Shown: positions 33,852-43,339, counted from the stretch's first letter. The stretch: 64,000 nt of DNA from Ga0077555 sp033764055 (GCA_033764055.1 JANRJI010000031.1:61002-125001); one strand, 5' to 3'. Made by a program: numbers and translations. Notes: generated from the letters alone by a model not told the origin.

Positions 33852-35642
33852 ATGCAGCGCATGTTCGAAGTCTCTCCCCGACCCGAGGCACCCGTTCCCG
33901 ATGTCGACGGTCATGCGTGCAGCGACCGCATCGCCAACCTCTCGGGCATGGAGCTGCGAACCCTGGTTTCCGCGCTGCTGGACCGGAGCCCGTTCGCACA
34001 ATATCTCGTGACGTGCGAAGGCACGATTGCGACCTGGAATGCGGCAGCCGAGGGTCTGCTCGGCTACACGGCCGACGAAATCATCGGCAAATCCTCCTCG
34101 GTGTTGATGCCATCCCACTTCCTGGCCTTGTGGCGCCAGGCGAAGGAGAGGATCGGCCGAGATGGCGTAGTCAACATCGATTCGGTTCGGCGCCACCGCG
34201 ACGGCCATCTAGTCGACGTGGGGGTGACGGCGGTCTGCATCGGTGCCACGGAAAACAGCTTGCCGAGCTATCTGATCGTGCTCCAGGACAAGCGCCGACA
34301 GCGCGAGGTCGAGCGCGAGAACGAGCGGCTTGCCGCCTTTGTCCGCCACTCGCCGCAGGCCATCGTCGGAGTCGATCCCGATGGCACCATCCAATCGTGG
34401 AATGCGGCAGCCGAAGTGTTGTTCGGCTTTTCGCCTTGCGAGGCCATAGGGCGGTCCATCGATATCATAATACCCGAGCAGTTGCGGGCCGAGGCGGCGA
34501 CGCAGATGAGTCGGGTCGCCGAAGGCGTCAAGCTCGAGATCGAGACCATCAGGCGAGCGCGGGACGGCAAGGTCATTCCAGTGAGCATCAGCTCCGCGCC
34601 GATCGTCAACAGCTCAGGCGCGGTGACGGGATGGGCGAACTTCTACAAGGACATTACCCAGCTCCTGGAAGCCCAGCGGACGCTGCGGGAATCCGAAGCC
34701 TTTTCACGTAGTCTCATCGAGGCCAGCCCCGATTGGATCTCGGTGCTCGATGCCGGCGGCCGGGTCATCTACGAGAACCGGATGGTGGCCGGCGAGGCGT
34801 CGGCGGCACCGTCGATGTCAGACCGGCCGGCCTGGCTCGAGATGTGGCCGGCGCATCAAGCTCCGGCACTCGCCAAATGCCTCGACGAAGCCGCTGTCGC
34901 AGGCCGCGCGCGTATCAATGCCATGCGCTGTCCGGCCGGGGGAAAGCGCTGGTACGACGTGCAGCTGACACGACTGCCCGCGTCAGGCGATCACCGGTGC
35001 CTGCTCGTCAACGCCCGCGACATCACCGACAAGAAGGCGTCTGACGATCACATCGCCATGGTCAACAAGGAGCTGTCGCACCGGGCGAAGAACCTGCTCA
35101 CGGTCATCATGGCGATGGCCCGCCACACTGCGGCTCAGGCAGTCAGCGTCGACCAGTTCACGGAGGCGTTCTATGCCCGGCTCTATGGCCTGGCGCGCTG
35201 CCACGATCTGCTCGTCCACCAGAATTGGTTCGGTGCGGACTTGCATGGCCTCGTCAGGCAGCAGCTGAAGCCGTTCCTCGACGTGGACAGCCACCGGCTG
35301 GAGCTTTTGGGGGAGAACATCGTGCTCCCTCCGGCGGCGGCCCAATGTCTGGGCATGGCCCTGCACGAGCTTGCGACCAACAGCGTGAAGTACGGATCGA
35401 TCTCCTCGCCGCAGGGGCGCATACGCGTGTCGTGCACACCGCAAGACGCCGACTATGCGATCGTGTGGACCGAGGCAGGTGGACCCGCAGTGTCCCCGCC
35501 TCCGCGACGCGGTTTCGGCGCCACGGTGATCGAGCAGATGGTAGGCGAGTGCTTCGACCGCGAAGCCCACCTCGCGTTCAAGCCCACCGGCGTCGAATGG
35601 CAGGTCTCGGTCCCGCGCTCGGCGCTCGCCGCGGGCGCGTAG
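33852..35642 (+). CDS. PAS-domain sensor histidine kinase, HWE family
   Basis: A 596-residue soluble kinase with no membrane segment: three PAS domains (about 38-148, 160-275 and 284-398; the first two carry a matching WNAAAE), then an HWE catalytic core. The phospho-acceptor is His410 in ELSHRAKN, and the ATP-binding part has ALHELATNSVKYG (His505) and the WTE pair (539-541) that names the family, ending in GFGATVIEQMV. HWE and HisKA_2 kinases commonly phosphorylate PhyR. Divergence from phyR supports that partnership, though it is inference. Confidence 0.9.
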   Translation: MQRMFEVSPRPEAPVPDVDGHACSDRIANLSGMELRTLVSALLDRSPFAQYLVTCEGTIATWNAAAEGLLGYTADEIIGKSSSVLMPSHFLALWRQAKERIGRDGVVNIDSVRRHRDGHLVDVGVTAVCIGATENSLPSYLIVLQDKRRQREVERENERLAAFVRHSPQAIVGVDPDGTIQSWNAAAEVLFGFSPCEAIGRSIDIIIPEQLRAEAATQMSRVAEGVKLEIETIRRARDGKVIPVSISSAPIVNSSGAVTGWANFYKDITQLLEAQRTLRESEAFSRSLIEASPDWISVLDAGGRVIYENRMVAGEASAAPSMSDRPAWLEMWPAHQAPALAKCLDEAAVAGRARINAMRCPAGGKRWYDVQLTRLPASGDHRCLLVNARDITDKKASDDHIAMVNKELSHRAKNLLTVIMAMARHTAAQAVSVDQFTEAFYARLYGLARCHDLLVHQNWFGADLHGLVRQQLKPFLDVDSHRLELLGENIVLPPAAAQCLGMALHELATNSVKYGSISSPQGRIRVSCTPQDADYAIVWTEAGGPAVSPPPRRGFGATVIEQMVGECFDREAHLAFKPTGVEWQVSVPRSALAAGA

Positions 35643-35687
35643 GCTTCCGGGCGTGCAGCCGCCCGCGGGTCCACGCGCCACGCGGTC

Positions 35688-36527
35688 TCAACTGGAGGAG
35701 GCCACCATCTCGCGGGGCGGTGGCGCGCTTGCGAACTCGGCAAAGTGGGCCAGCTGCTCGTCAGCCGTCGTCCAGACCACCGCCAGCTCAAGGGACGGCT
35801 CGGGAAAGACCGGAGAATTGGTCCAGGTCGCGCCCCACTCGACATGTCGAAAGCGGGCTCTCCGTGCCACCCCGGTCTCGACGTTCTCGCGCGACATCAG
35901 GCTGAAACCGATCTGCGAGGCCCACCTCGTATAGGACAGAGCCCGGACGATCGGAGAGATCACCGGATGCAGCCCCCGGCCACGGTAGTCGGGGCGATAC
36001 CAGAGACCGCCGAGATAGACCGCTCCCCCCGTCATCGCGCCCGTCATCGGCGCTGTCACCGTGAGCGTCTCGCCGGGTCGGCGCGATCGGGCAGGATCCG
36101 CATAAAGCAGACGCAGGCTCTCCATCTCCTCCTTGAGCGTGCATCCGGCCAGGGGGTAGTACCGCGCACAAAGCGCCGCGACCGCATCGCCGTCGCTGTT
36201 CCAGCCGATCAGGGCGAAGCCATTGTCCTGCGAGGCGCCGCCGACATAGGGATCGAACACAGAAACGAGCGGATGCCAATTGTCGGCGTTCGCCCTGTTC
36301 ACGGCTGCCAATTCGTCGAAGTCGGCAAACGAAAGGTTAATGCCGATCCGCCGCATTTCCGTGTCTGACTTCAGCAGGACACGCGAGAGCACGTCTCGTG
36401 GACCATGCTCGATCACGACGTCGCCAAGGAAGTTCTTGCGCGAACGTTCCGTTGCCTTTGCGACCGGATTCACCGGCACAGGCATACGCAATACAGAAAC
36501 CATCGGTTGCCCCAGCACCCCATTCAT
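35688..36527 (-). CDS. GNAT-like acyltransferase-fold protein
   Basis: A 279-residue protein. The best clue is LGGLWYRPDYRGRGLHPVIS, a GNAT acetyl-CoA loop (R-G-R-G) followed by a helix. The preceding strand and following RALSYTRWASQIGFSLMSRE fit the fold. The first 60 residues and the substrate are unassigned, and the start is uncertain because no good ribosome binding site precedes the ATG at 36527. It converges with the kinase gene, with 45 bases between stops. Confidence 0.6.
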   Translation of the reverse strand: MNGVLGQPMVSVLRMPVPVNPVAKATERSRKNFLGDVVIEHGPRDVLSRVLLKSDTEMRRIGINLSFADFDELAAVNRANADNWHPLVSVFDPYVGGASQDNGFALIGWNSDGDAVAALCARYYPLAGCTLKEEMESLRLLYADPARSRRPGETLTVTAPMTGAMTGGAVYLGGLWYRPDYRGRGLHPVISPIVRALSYTRWASQIGFSLMSRENVETGVARRARFRHVEWGATWTNSPVFPEPSLELAVVWTTADEQLAHFAEFASAPPPREMVASSS

Positions 36528-36612
36528 GCTGGGAAAGCATTATTCGAATGTAGACGATTGGCAAGAGATTATTCAGCACGATCCTACAGTTGCAGGTGCT
36601 ACGAGCTGGACG

Positions 36613-36996
36613 TCAGGACGGCTGCCTCAGCATCTCGGCGAGTGCGGCGAGATGCGCCGCGTCCTCCTCGAAAGACCTCTGCCCGGCCCTGCAATCGGCC
36701 GACCCGGGACGGAAGTCCAGCGTCGCGAGCCTGGCGGCGGCGGCGTCGATGCCCTTCGCGAAGGCCGAGCCATCGACCGACCGAAGCGCAAGCTCGACGA
36801 TCCTGACGTTCTGGATGTGAACCGCGTCCCTGGTGCCGGCGCACCTCTCGGCGAAGGCGGAGTGGAGCCTCAGATTCTTGGCTCGCTGTGCGATATCCAA
36901 CGGCCTCACGGACGTGGAGCGGATCCAGGGGGACGGCACGGTCAGCGCGACCACGCTGATGATCTCGGCGACGGCTAGCAGTCTGAGGAGCTTCAT
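36613..36996 (-). CDS. Small exported protein of unknown function
   Basis: A 127-residue protein beginning MKLLRLLAVAEIISVVALTVPSPW, a hydrophobic export signal or anchor. The remainder is soluble, Ala/Arg-rich, with two cysteines in the mature part (ERCAGTRDAV and SADCRAGQ). AGGTGG precedes the ATG at 36996, which I prefer over the GTG at 37005. I recognise no family. Both neighbours are on the same strand at some distance. Confidence 0.5.
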   Translation of the reverse strand: MKLLRLLAVAEIISVVALTVPSPWIRSTSVRPLDIAQRAKNLRLHSAFAERCAGTRDAVHIQNVRIVELALRSVDGSAFAKGIDAAAARLATLDFRPGSADCRAGQRSFEEDAAHLAALAEMLRQPS

Positions 36997-37174
36997 CGTT
37001 GCCACCTGCTTGTGCCGTCTCGGATCCGGATATGGCGCTGCGCCTTGCGCTCACGCTGAGGTCCCTCGGAAAGCGCATCGTCGATGTGGAGAGGCTCCGC
37101 GCATCCAGAGTCAACCCATCGAATGTGCACCGCGCCCGCCGACGACCGTTGCCGGCCATCGGCGGAAGCCGGGG

Positions 37175-38710
37175 CTACTGCGATAGGCGCAGCTTGGCGA
37201 TCTGCAGCGCGATATCCCGGAACGCCTGGCGAAGCTCCGCACCATCAGCGGCCTCGTAGAACTTCGAGGTGTCGCTGGCACAATTGCGCAGGGTGTCGAT
37301 GGCCGTCGCATTGCTACCCAGGGCGAAGCCCACCGTGTAGACGGTGATACCCGTCGTCGAGCTCTTCATCGCTGCGCACAGTTGATCGGCCTGCGTGTCG
37401 GCGATTGCATTGCTCGCGTTACAGTTGATCTTGCTCGAATCGCCACCATTGCTGCTGTTCTTGGAAAGCACGCCGTTGCAGTGGGCGGTATTGTACTCGC
37501 CGTCGGTCATCAGGATGGCGATCTTCTGCAGCTTGGGCGTGAGATACGGCTGCGGCCTGTTTGCGCTCGGCCACAGATAGGCCCAGCTCGGAGACAGCAT
37601 GTACCACGCCCAGGCCGTGCCGAGCTGACCAGCGGTGGCTCCGGCGAGCGACAGCTTGTCGATGCGCTGCTTCAACTCGGCCTTGTCGGCGTTCAGGGGC
37701 ATGACCGCATTCTCCTCGACGTCCGATGTGTTGAGGAGGCCACCGCAGCGATTGTTCTCACTACTCGAGCTGGAGATGTAGAGCGGCCCGACCTTTCTGG
37801 CTGCCGTATCGGGCGCGGCATCCGTATACCTGTCGGCACCGGTTCGCTCGGTGACGCAATAGGACGAGACCCGCCACGTGGTCGCATCGCCGTCGTTGTT
37901 GGTGAAGCGGAACCACGTCGCCGGACTGCCCCATGACCACTTCGTATTGCCTGAGCCGACACCGGTGCAGGGCGAGCTCGAGCTCGTGCAGTAGGTTGCC
38001 TTCACCGCCCCGCGGACGCTGTTGACAAGGCTGGTCGAGCCAAGGTTGACGGCATTCGCGAACGGCACGATCGCCACCTTCGAGGTGTACTCGCTCTGAT
38101 CGTCCCACACGACGATATCGATGAGATCCTTGGCCGCCGCCTTCAGATCCAGAATTTTCGAGCCCGCCATCGAGCCGGTCACGTCGAGCATCATTGCGAT
38201 CTCGAGGTTCATCTCGGAGTTGCCGCCGACGGCGAGCAGCGCCTCGCCGCGGGCGCTGACAGAGAAGCCCTGCGGCCCTCTCACGAGAGACAGGAATGGG
38301 GTCGGAACCGTGGCCTGAGCCTCGATGGCAATAGAGTTGCGACCGGCATCCGGCGTTACCGACGCGACGCTGCTGGCCACACTGTGCGGCTTGTTCTTGT
38401 CGTAGAACTCGAGGGCTTTGGCCTCGGCGAGATCCCAGTTCTTCTCCGTCTGCCAGACCCGGCCGGCCGCCAGCGCGGACGCATCCACGGCCCGCTGGAT
38501 CTGGTCCCGCACGGTCACCGCCCTGCCGTAGTCGATGGCGCCACCGACCATCGACATGACCACCACGGTCAGCAGGGCGAACATGATGGCGACGGACCCG
38601 TCCTCGTCCTTGCCGAAACCGCGGCGGTGGTCCCCTGCGCCGGGAAGCCGCGCCCGGCCACCGTCTCGCGCCGCCGCATCCCCCTCGATTACCGATGTCG
38701 CATCAGACAC
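37175..38710 (-). CDS. TadG-like protein with von Willebrand A domain
   Basis: A 511-residue protein with the TadE/TadG N-terminal membrane segment (GSVAIMFALLTVVVMSMVGG, about 38-57, followed by AIDYGRAV) and a vWA domain whose metal site is MLDVTGSMAG (Asp-x-Thr-x-Ser) with later ILMTDGEYN. TadG relatives are secreted or membrane-tethered accessory proteins of Flp pili. No other tad or cpa gene is in the window. An exact AGGAGG (minus strand, 38717-38722) six bases upstream selects the GTG at 38710 over the ATG at 38728. Confidence 0.85.
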   Translation of the reverse strand: MSDATSVIEGDAAARDGGRARLPGAGDHRRGFGKDEDGSVAIMFALLTVVVMSMVGGAIDYGRAVTVRDQIQRAVDASALAAGRVWQTEKNWDLAEAKALEFYDKNKPHSVASSVASVTPDAGRNSIAIEAQATVPTPFLSLVRGPQGFSVSARGEALLAVGGNSEMNLEIAMMLDVTGSMAGSKILDLKAAAKDLIDIVVWDDQSEYTSKVAIVPFANAVNLGSTSLVNSVRGAVKATYCTSSSSPCTGVGSGNTKWSWGSPATWFRFTNNDGDATTWRVSSYCVTERTGADRYTDAAPDTAARKVGPLYISSSSSENNRCGGLLNTSDVEENAVMPLNADKAELKQRIDKLSLAGATAGQLGTAWAWYMLSPSWAYLWPSANRPQPYLTPKLQKIAILMTDGEYNTAHCNGVLSKNSSNGGDSSKINCNASNAIADTQADQLCAAMKSSTTGITVYTVGFALGSNATAIDTLRNCASDTSKFYEAADGAELRQAFRDIALQIAKLRLSQ

Positions 38711-38716
38711 GACCAG

Positions 38717-38722
38717 CCTCCT
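38717..38722 (-). promoter_or_regulatory. Shine-Dalgarno site that sets the TadG start
   Basis: The minus strand reads AGGAGG, a complete match to the 16S anti-Shine-Dalgarno, six bases before GTG 38710. Because the alternative ATG at 38728 lies upstream of this site, the GTG must be the main start. Confidence 0.7.
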
Positions 38723-38734
38723 GTACATTCGAAT

Positions 38735-38863
38735 TCAGGTACACCTTAAATAGCCCGCATTTAGTTCCAGTTTTTGTCAGCCCCCGGAATTCGTCGATCG
38801 CCTGAACCGAACATTTACTTTGAAATTCCGCATTGATATAAAATTTTATCTAAATTGTCCCGG
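38735..38863. other. AT-rich patch between TadG and DUF72 genes
   Basis: About 130 bases with many A/T runs (for example ttgatataaaattttatct near 38832-38850) stand out against the GC-rich surroundings. It lies upstream of the TadG-like gene and just past the 3' end of the DUF72 gene. It plausibly holds the TadG promoter or a binding site for a xenogeneic-silencing protein; no gene is present. Confidence 0.4.
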
Positions 38864-39616
38864 CTATGGCTTGACCGACCGCAGTCGCTCGATCAATGCC
38901 TGCGCGGCTGCCGGATTTCTGATCTTGGCTCCCCCGATGAAATAAATGAAGACATCTCCACGCCGTGACCACTGTCGCGCCCGAGCTGCAATTCGGCCGA
39001 GCTCGGGGCCGGTCATGCCGGCACTGAACTGCGCCCGGCTTGTCATGACACGCGCGTAGGTGAAGTCCGACGCGTCCCCGTCGATCTGCGGATATCGATC
39101 GCTCGCGACATGGACTACGGCAACCCCGTGAGCGCGGGCGAGAGCTTTCAGGGCCGGTGTGGCGAAGCTCACATGACGCACCTCCAGAGCATGCCGCAGC
39201 CGGACACCATCCTGCATTCTCGGCAACAAGCTGAGAAACCCCTCGATCTCCTCGCCGTCGAACCGCTTCGTCGCGGGCAGCTGCCAATTGATCGGTCCGA
39301 GTTTATCGCCGAGCTCCGTCATCCCTTGCCCGAGAAAGCGGTCGATGGCGGATTTGGCCTCCTCCAGATCTTTCCTGCTGGTGCAATAACGGGACGCCTT
39401 CACCGAAAAAGTGAAATCACGAGGCGTGGCATCACGCCATTTACGCCAGGTGGCAGGCTTGAACGTTGCGTAGTAAGTTGCATTGATCTCGATCGAGGTC
39501 AGCACATGCGAGGCGAACTCGAGCTCGCGGCTCTGCGGCATGCCCGCCGGATAGAATACGCCGCGCCATGGCTCGAACGCCCAGCCGCCGACGCCCACTC
39601 TGATCTTTCCAGCCAT
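38864..39616 (-). CDS. DUF72 family protein
   Basis: A 250-residue protein of the DUF72 (YecE) family, a TIM-barrel related to AP-endonuclease-like folds. Motifs are the N-terminal KIRVGVGGWAFEPWRGVFYP, EINATYYATFKPATWRKWR, RHALEVRH and the terminal VFIYFIGGAKIRNPAAAQAL. Function is not established. The ATG at 39616 has GGAGCGTGG upstream. It is divergent from the MFS exporter gene. Confidence 0.85.
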   Translation of the reverse strand: MAGKIRVGVGGWAFEPWRGVFYPAGMPQSRELEFASHVLTSIEINATYYATFKPATWRKWRDATPRDFTFSVKASRYCTSRKDLEEAKSAIDRFLGQGMTELGDKLGPINWQLPATKRFDGEEIEGFLSLLPRMQDGVRLRHALEVRHVSFATPALKALARAHGVAVVHVASDRYPQIDGDASDFTYARVMTSRAQFSAGMTGPELGRIAARARQWSRRGDVFIYFIGGAKIRNPAAAQALIERLRSVKP

Positions 39617-39807
39617 TCCACGCTCCATCGATGCCGATGCCCGGCTGGGCGACGCCGCCGCATGCCGGGAAGCGTCACCGACGGAGGAGCGCGCGGTTCC
39701 GGGCAAAGGTTGCATGCTGGCAGCGCCATTGAAGACACGTCGTAGGCGTGTGTAGGCTTTCGCGCGCGGCACTGCCGGCGCGATCACTTCATCCGAGGCC
39801 GAACGTC

Positions 39808-41100
39808 TTGCAGAAGCCGGCAGACAATTCCCGCGGTGGCAGGCCCGACAAGGCCGGAAGACTGGCGGTCTACCTGCCACCGGCGTTTGCCAAGCCACGC
39901 TACCGGCTGTTTGCCGCCGGCCAGGCCATGTCGGTGCTCGGCAGCTGGATCCAGCAGGTGGCGCTGGCCTGGCTGGTCTATCGCATCACCGGCTCGGTGT
40001 TTCTGCTGGGGTTGACCGGCTTCCTCCTGCAGATTCCTCACCTGTTCATCGCACCGGTCGCCGGATTTCTCATCGACCGGCTGCCACGCGTGGCCACGCT
40101 GATCGCGGTCAACGTCTGGCTTGCGGTCATGGCCGTCCTGCTGGCTGGACTGGCACTTGCCGGCGTGGCGCGCGTCGAGCCCTACCTCGCCATCGCTCTC
40201 GTCATCGGCGTCGGCAATGCCTGCGAGGCGCCGGCCCGCCAGTCGCTGATCGGCGCGATCGTCGAGGATCGCAAGCTGCTGCCGAGTGCCATCGGCTTCA
40301 ACTCGGTGCTTTTCAACAGCGGGCGCATGGTCGGCCCCGCCATTGCGGGCATGCTGCTGACGCGCTTTTCGGAGGGTGTCTGCTTCGCCATCAATGCCGT
40401 GAGCTTCATCGCCATCATCGGCGCGCTCGTCGCGATGCGATTGCCCGACACGAGGACGCTGGCTCTGCGGTCGGCTGGCGGGCTCGAGGTTCGCGCGACT
40501 CTGGCCCGGCTGGCGAGCCTGCCGGTTGCCCGGTACCTGCTGCCCTCGGCGTCGGCGGTGGCGCTCTGCGCGCTTCCCATGAACCAGCTCATGCCATCTA
40601 TCGCCGTGGGTTTCTTCGGGGGCGATGCCGGTCTCGTCGGACTGCTGCTGTCTGCGTCCGGCGTCGGCGCGCTGACCGCCGCCCTGTTTCTCGCCATGCA
40701 GAAGAGCCACCATGCCCAGTTCCGCATCGTGCAGGTGGCGCCGATCATCGCTGGCTGCGGGCTCATGGCCTTCAGCCAGTCGCGCGTCCTGTGGCTGTCG
40801 TTGCCGCTATTGTCCCTCGTCGGCGCCTTTGTGCTCTCGACGTCGGTGTCGACCAACACTCTCCTCCAGCAGTCCGTGGACGACAGCTGGCGCGGCCGCG
40901 TGATCGGTCTCTACTTCACGTTCTTTCTCGGGATGGCCCCGATCGGCAACCTGCTGGCCGGTTGGCTCGCGTCGCACATCGGCCTCGGCCCCACGCTCAT
41001 GCTCAACGGCGCCCTCGTGGCCATTGTCGGCCTGACCGCGCAGATCAGGCTCGGGCGCAACGGGGCAAGGAACCGCCTCAGGCACAGCGTCAACCTGTGA
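39808..41100 (+). CDS. MFS exporter, EntS-like (MFS_3)
   Basis: About 430 residues with twelve predicted membrane segments. FLIDRLPRVATLIAVNVW is the loop between segments two and three, and GNACEAPARQSLIGAIVEDRKLLPSAIGFNS followed by NSGRMVGPAIAG is the MFS_3 (enterobactin-exporter-like) signature. No siderophore genes are present, so the substrate is open. The start is unclear: TTG 39808 has GAGG upstream, and a GTG at 39748 would add 20 residues. It converges with agmatinase with only four bases between stop codons. Confidence 0.82.
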   Translation: MQKPADNSRGGRPDKAGRLAVYLPPAFAKPRYRLFAAGQAMSVLGSWIQQVALAWLVYRITGSVFLLGLTGFLLQIPHLFIAPVAGFLIDRLPRVATLIAVNVWLAVMAVLLAGLALAGVARVEPYLAIALVIGVGNACEAPARQSLIGAIVEDRKLLPSAIGFNSVLFNSGRMVGPAIAGMLLTRFSEGVCFAINAVSFIAIIGALVAMRLPDTRTLALRSAGGLEVRATLARLASLPVARYLLPSASAVALCALPMNQLMPSIAVGFFGGDAGLVGLLLSASGVGALTAALFLAMQKSHHAQFRIVQVAPIIAGCGLMAFSQSRVLWLSLPLLSLVGAFVLSTSVSTNTLLQQSVDDSWRGRVIGLYFTFFLGMAPIGNLLAGWLASHIGLGPTLMLNGALVAIVGLTAQIRLGRNGARNRLRHSVNL

Positions 41101-41104
41101 GGCC

Positions 41105-42046
41105 CTATCGCCGCCTCGTCCCAGAGAGGGCGTAGTTGAGCATCTTGGCCGCGAGTTGCGCCGCGAGTGCATCGTAGGCGTGGAAGCCTTCGATCGGCGC
41201 GAACTCGACGAGGTCCATGCCGACCACGTTGCCGACCTCGCAGGCGCGCCGGACGAACGCCAGCACCTGCGCATAGGTCATGCCGCCGGGCGTCGGCGTG
41301 CCAGTCGCCGGCATGATCGAGCCGTCGAGCGCATCGATGTCGACCGTGATGTAGACGGGCCTTCCCGCCAGCGGCGCCAGGATCTGCTCGAGATCCCAGC
41401 TGTCCTGCTGCACCGCGAGGTGCATGCGGATCCGGTCGCGGCTCGCCTCGTAGAACTCGGCCTCCGCCTGGCAGAAGGCGCGGATGCCGACCTGCACCAT
41501 CGTCACGCCCGGGTGGTCGAGCACGCGCCGCATGGCGGCGGCGTGCGAGTAGTGCTCGCCGAGATAGCCGTCGCGGAGGTCGGCGTGGGCATCGAGTTGC
41601 AGCACCACGAGATCCGGGTGGCGGCGCACGAACGGACGGATGGCGCCGGGCGTCAGCGAATGCTCGCCGCCGATGACGAACGGGAAGCGGCCCGCCGCGA
41701 GCACGCGCTCGACGATGCCCTCGAGCTGGTCGAGGGCGGCGGGCACGGTCGGCGCGATCGAGGGCTCGCGCAGCGCGGCGATGCCGTAGTCGCGGTAGGG
41801 CTCGCGCCAGAGCTCCTCGTCGAAGAGCTCGAGCTGGTGGCTCGCCCTGAGGATGGCGGCCGGTCCCTTCCGGGTGCCGCCGCCGTAGCTGACCGACGCC
41901 TCGAGCCCGAACGGGATGACGACGGCGCGCGCCGCGTCCGGCCGGTCGGCATCGAGCCGGAGCGGATCGAGAAAGCTCTCGGAGCCGGGAAGGTAGTCGA
42001 AATCTGGCATGGCGGGGCTCGGGCTGGATGCGGCTCCCGCCGTCAT
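41105..42046 (-). CDS. speB: Agmatinase / ureohydrolase
   Basis: A 313-residue binuclear manganese ureohydrolase. Metal-binding motifs GGEHSLT, LDAHADLRDGY and DIDALDGS are all intact, and the GGGTRKGPAAILRAS segment is typical of SpeB. It hydrolyses agmatine to putrescine and urea; guanidinobutyrase activity is a possible alternative. The start is uncertain (ATG at 42046 or 42010, neither with a good ribosome binding site). A terminator separates it from the decarboxylase gene upstream. Confidence 0.85.
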   Translation of the reverse strand: MTAGAASSPSPAMPDFDYLPGSESFLDPLRLDADRPDAARAVVIPFGLEASVSYGGGTRKGPAAILRASHQLELFDEELWREPYRDYGIAALREPSIAPTVPAALDQLEGIVERVLAAGRFPFVIGGEHSLTPGAIRPFVRRHPDLVVLQLDAHADLRDGYLGEHYSHAAAMRRVLDHPGVTMVQVGIRAFCQAEAEFYEASRDRIRMHLAVQQDSWDLEQILAPLAGRPVYITVDIDALDGSIMPATGTPTPGGMTYAQVLAFVRRACEVGNVVGMDLVEFAPIEGFHAYDALAAQLAAKMLNYALSGTRRR

Positions 42047-42110
42047 GTCAGGGCGAGGGGGAGGTGGCAAGGGATAGAGGAGCGGACGGCCTGGCGTGCG
42101 CGCCGCTCCG

Positions 42111-42149
42111 AAAAAACGCCCCCGGCGCCCCCTTCCTCGGGGCGCCGGG
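42111..42149 (-). terminator. Intrinsic terminator after the decarboxylase gene
   Basis: The stem CCCGGCGCCCC (42121-42131) / GGGGCGCCGGG (42139-42149) is a perfect 11-bp hairpin with a 7-base loop, followed on the minus strand by four bases and then six T (plus-strand A-run 42111-42116). It lies 11 bases after the decarboxylase stop, so that transcript should end before speB. Confidence 0.85.
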
Positions 42150-42160
42150 AGCCGCCCGCC

Positions 42161-43339
42161 TCACGCGGCGGCGCCGCTGCGCTGCGGCTCGGCGTACATG
42201 GAGTACATCGGCTCGTCCTGGAAGATCACCTCGTCGTACTCGCCATAGCCGTTGAAGCGGCCGGCGATGGCGCGGGCGTAGGCGCCGGTGTTGCCGATCT
42301 CGATGTAGTCGCCCTCGCGGATCGAGTCCGGCAGCAGGAACGGCCCCTTCATGTGGTCGACCGAATCGCACGTCGGCCCCCACAGCTCGAACGGCCGGAG
42401 CACATTCGGCTCGGATACCTGCCGTCCGACGAGCCGCACGGGAAACAAGAAGTCCAGGTGCGCCGCGTCGAACAGCATGCCGTAGCTGCCGTCGTTGATG
42501 TAGAGGTCGTTGCCGCGGCGGGCGTCGACGCGCACGATGAGGCTCTCGGCCTCGGCGACCAACGCGCGCCCCGGCTCACACATGACGCGGCAGCGGTCCG
42601 CCACCGGCAGCTTCTCCACGCCCTCGCGGATGACGCGCATGAAGTCGATCAGCGGCGTCGGCTCCTCGTTCGAGTAGCGCGCCGGAAAACCGCCTCCCAC
42701 ATCGATACGATCGACGACCACGCCGGCCTTGACGATCAGGCGCCCAACCTCGGACAACGCATGGCCATAGGCGTCCGGCGTCACGGTCTGCGAGCCGACG
42801 TGAAACGTGATGCCGAGCTCCTTCGCCACCTGCCGCGTCTTGACGAGGAGGCGCGCGGCCTTGGCGCCGACGATGCCGAACTTCCGCTCCAGCGGCAGGC
42901 GGCTGTTCTTCGGCGCCACGGCGAGCCGTACCCAGAGGATCAGATCCCGCGCGCCGCCCGTCTCGTGCAGGATCTTGGCCAGCTCGTCCTCGCTGTCGAG
43001 TGAGAACGAGCGGCAGCCGAGATTGAAGGCGCGGCGGATCGCATGGCGCGACTTCACCGGATGCATGAAGTGGAACGTCACGTCCGGAATGGTGCGCGCG
43101 TCCTCGAGCTCGGGCAGCGAGGCCACGTCGAAATGGCGGATGCCGGCGCCGTAAAGCGCGCCGAGCAGGAAAACGTTGCTGTTCGCCTTGTAGGCGTAGG
43201 CGACGTCGCCGGGAAAGTTGGTGAGGAAGAAGCGAGCGGCGCGACCGGCCGCGTGAGGCCGGAAGCCGACGACGGGACGCTCGGGACGGCGAGCCTCGAT
43301 CAGGGCGTTGGCATTACGGAACGTATCGAGCTTCGCCAT
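42161..43339 (-). CDS. Fold-III ornithine/lysine-type decarboxylase
   Basis: A 392-residue PLP enzyme of the alanine-racemase-fold (group IV) decarboxylases. The PLP lysine is Lys51 in VAYAYKANSN; other motifs are HVGSQTV, IDVGGGFPARY, CEPGRALVAEA and the active-site Cys of GPTCDSVD. It makes putrescine from ornithine (or cadaverine from lysine; alphaproteobacterial members can do both). The ATG at 43339 has GGAGG upstream. Together with speB it suggests two routes to putrescine, but no arginine decarboxylase is in the window. Confidence 0.87.
   Translation of the reverse strand: MAKLDTFRNANALIEARRPERPVVGFRPHAAGRAARFFLTNFPGDVAYAYKANSNVFLLGALYGAGIRHFDVASLPELEDARTIPDVTFHFMHPVKSRHAIRRAFNLGCRSFSLDSEDELAKILHETGGARDLILWVRLAVAPKNSRLPLERKFGIVGAKAARLLVKTRQVAKELGITFHVGSQTVTPDAYGHALSEVGRLIVKAGVVVDRIDVGGGFPARYSNEEPTPLIDFMRVIREGVEKLPVADRCRVMCEPGRALVAEAESLIVRVDARRGNDLYINDGSYGMLFDAAHLDFLFPVRLVGRQVSEPNVLRPFELWGPTCDSVDHMKGPFLLPDSIREGDYIEIGNTGAYARAIAGRFNGYGEYDEVIFQDEPMYSMYAEPQRSGAAA

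Noticed and set aside
33674..33862. Small minus-strand frame beside phyR as nepR
   Set aside because: Its 62-residue translation lacks the NepR helix pattern, it overlaps the kinase start and has no ribosome binding site.
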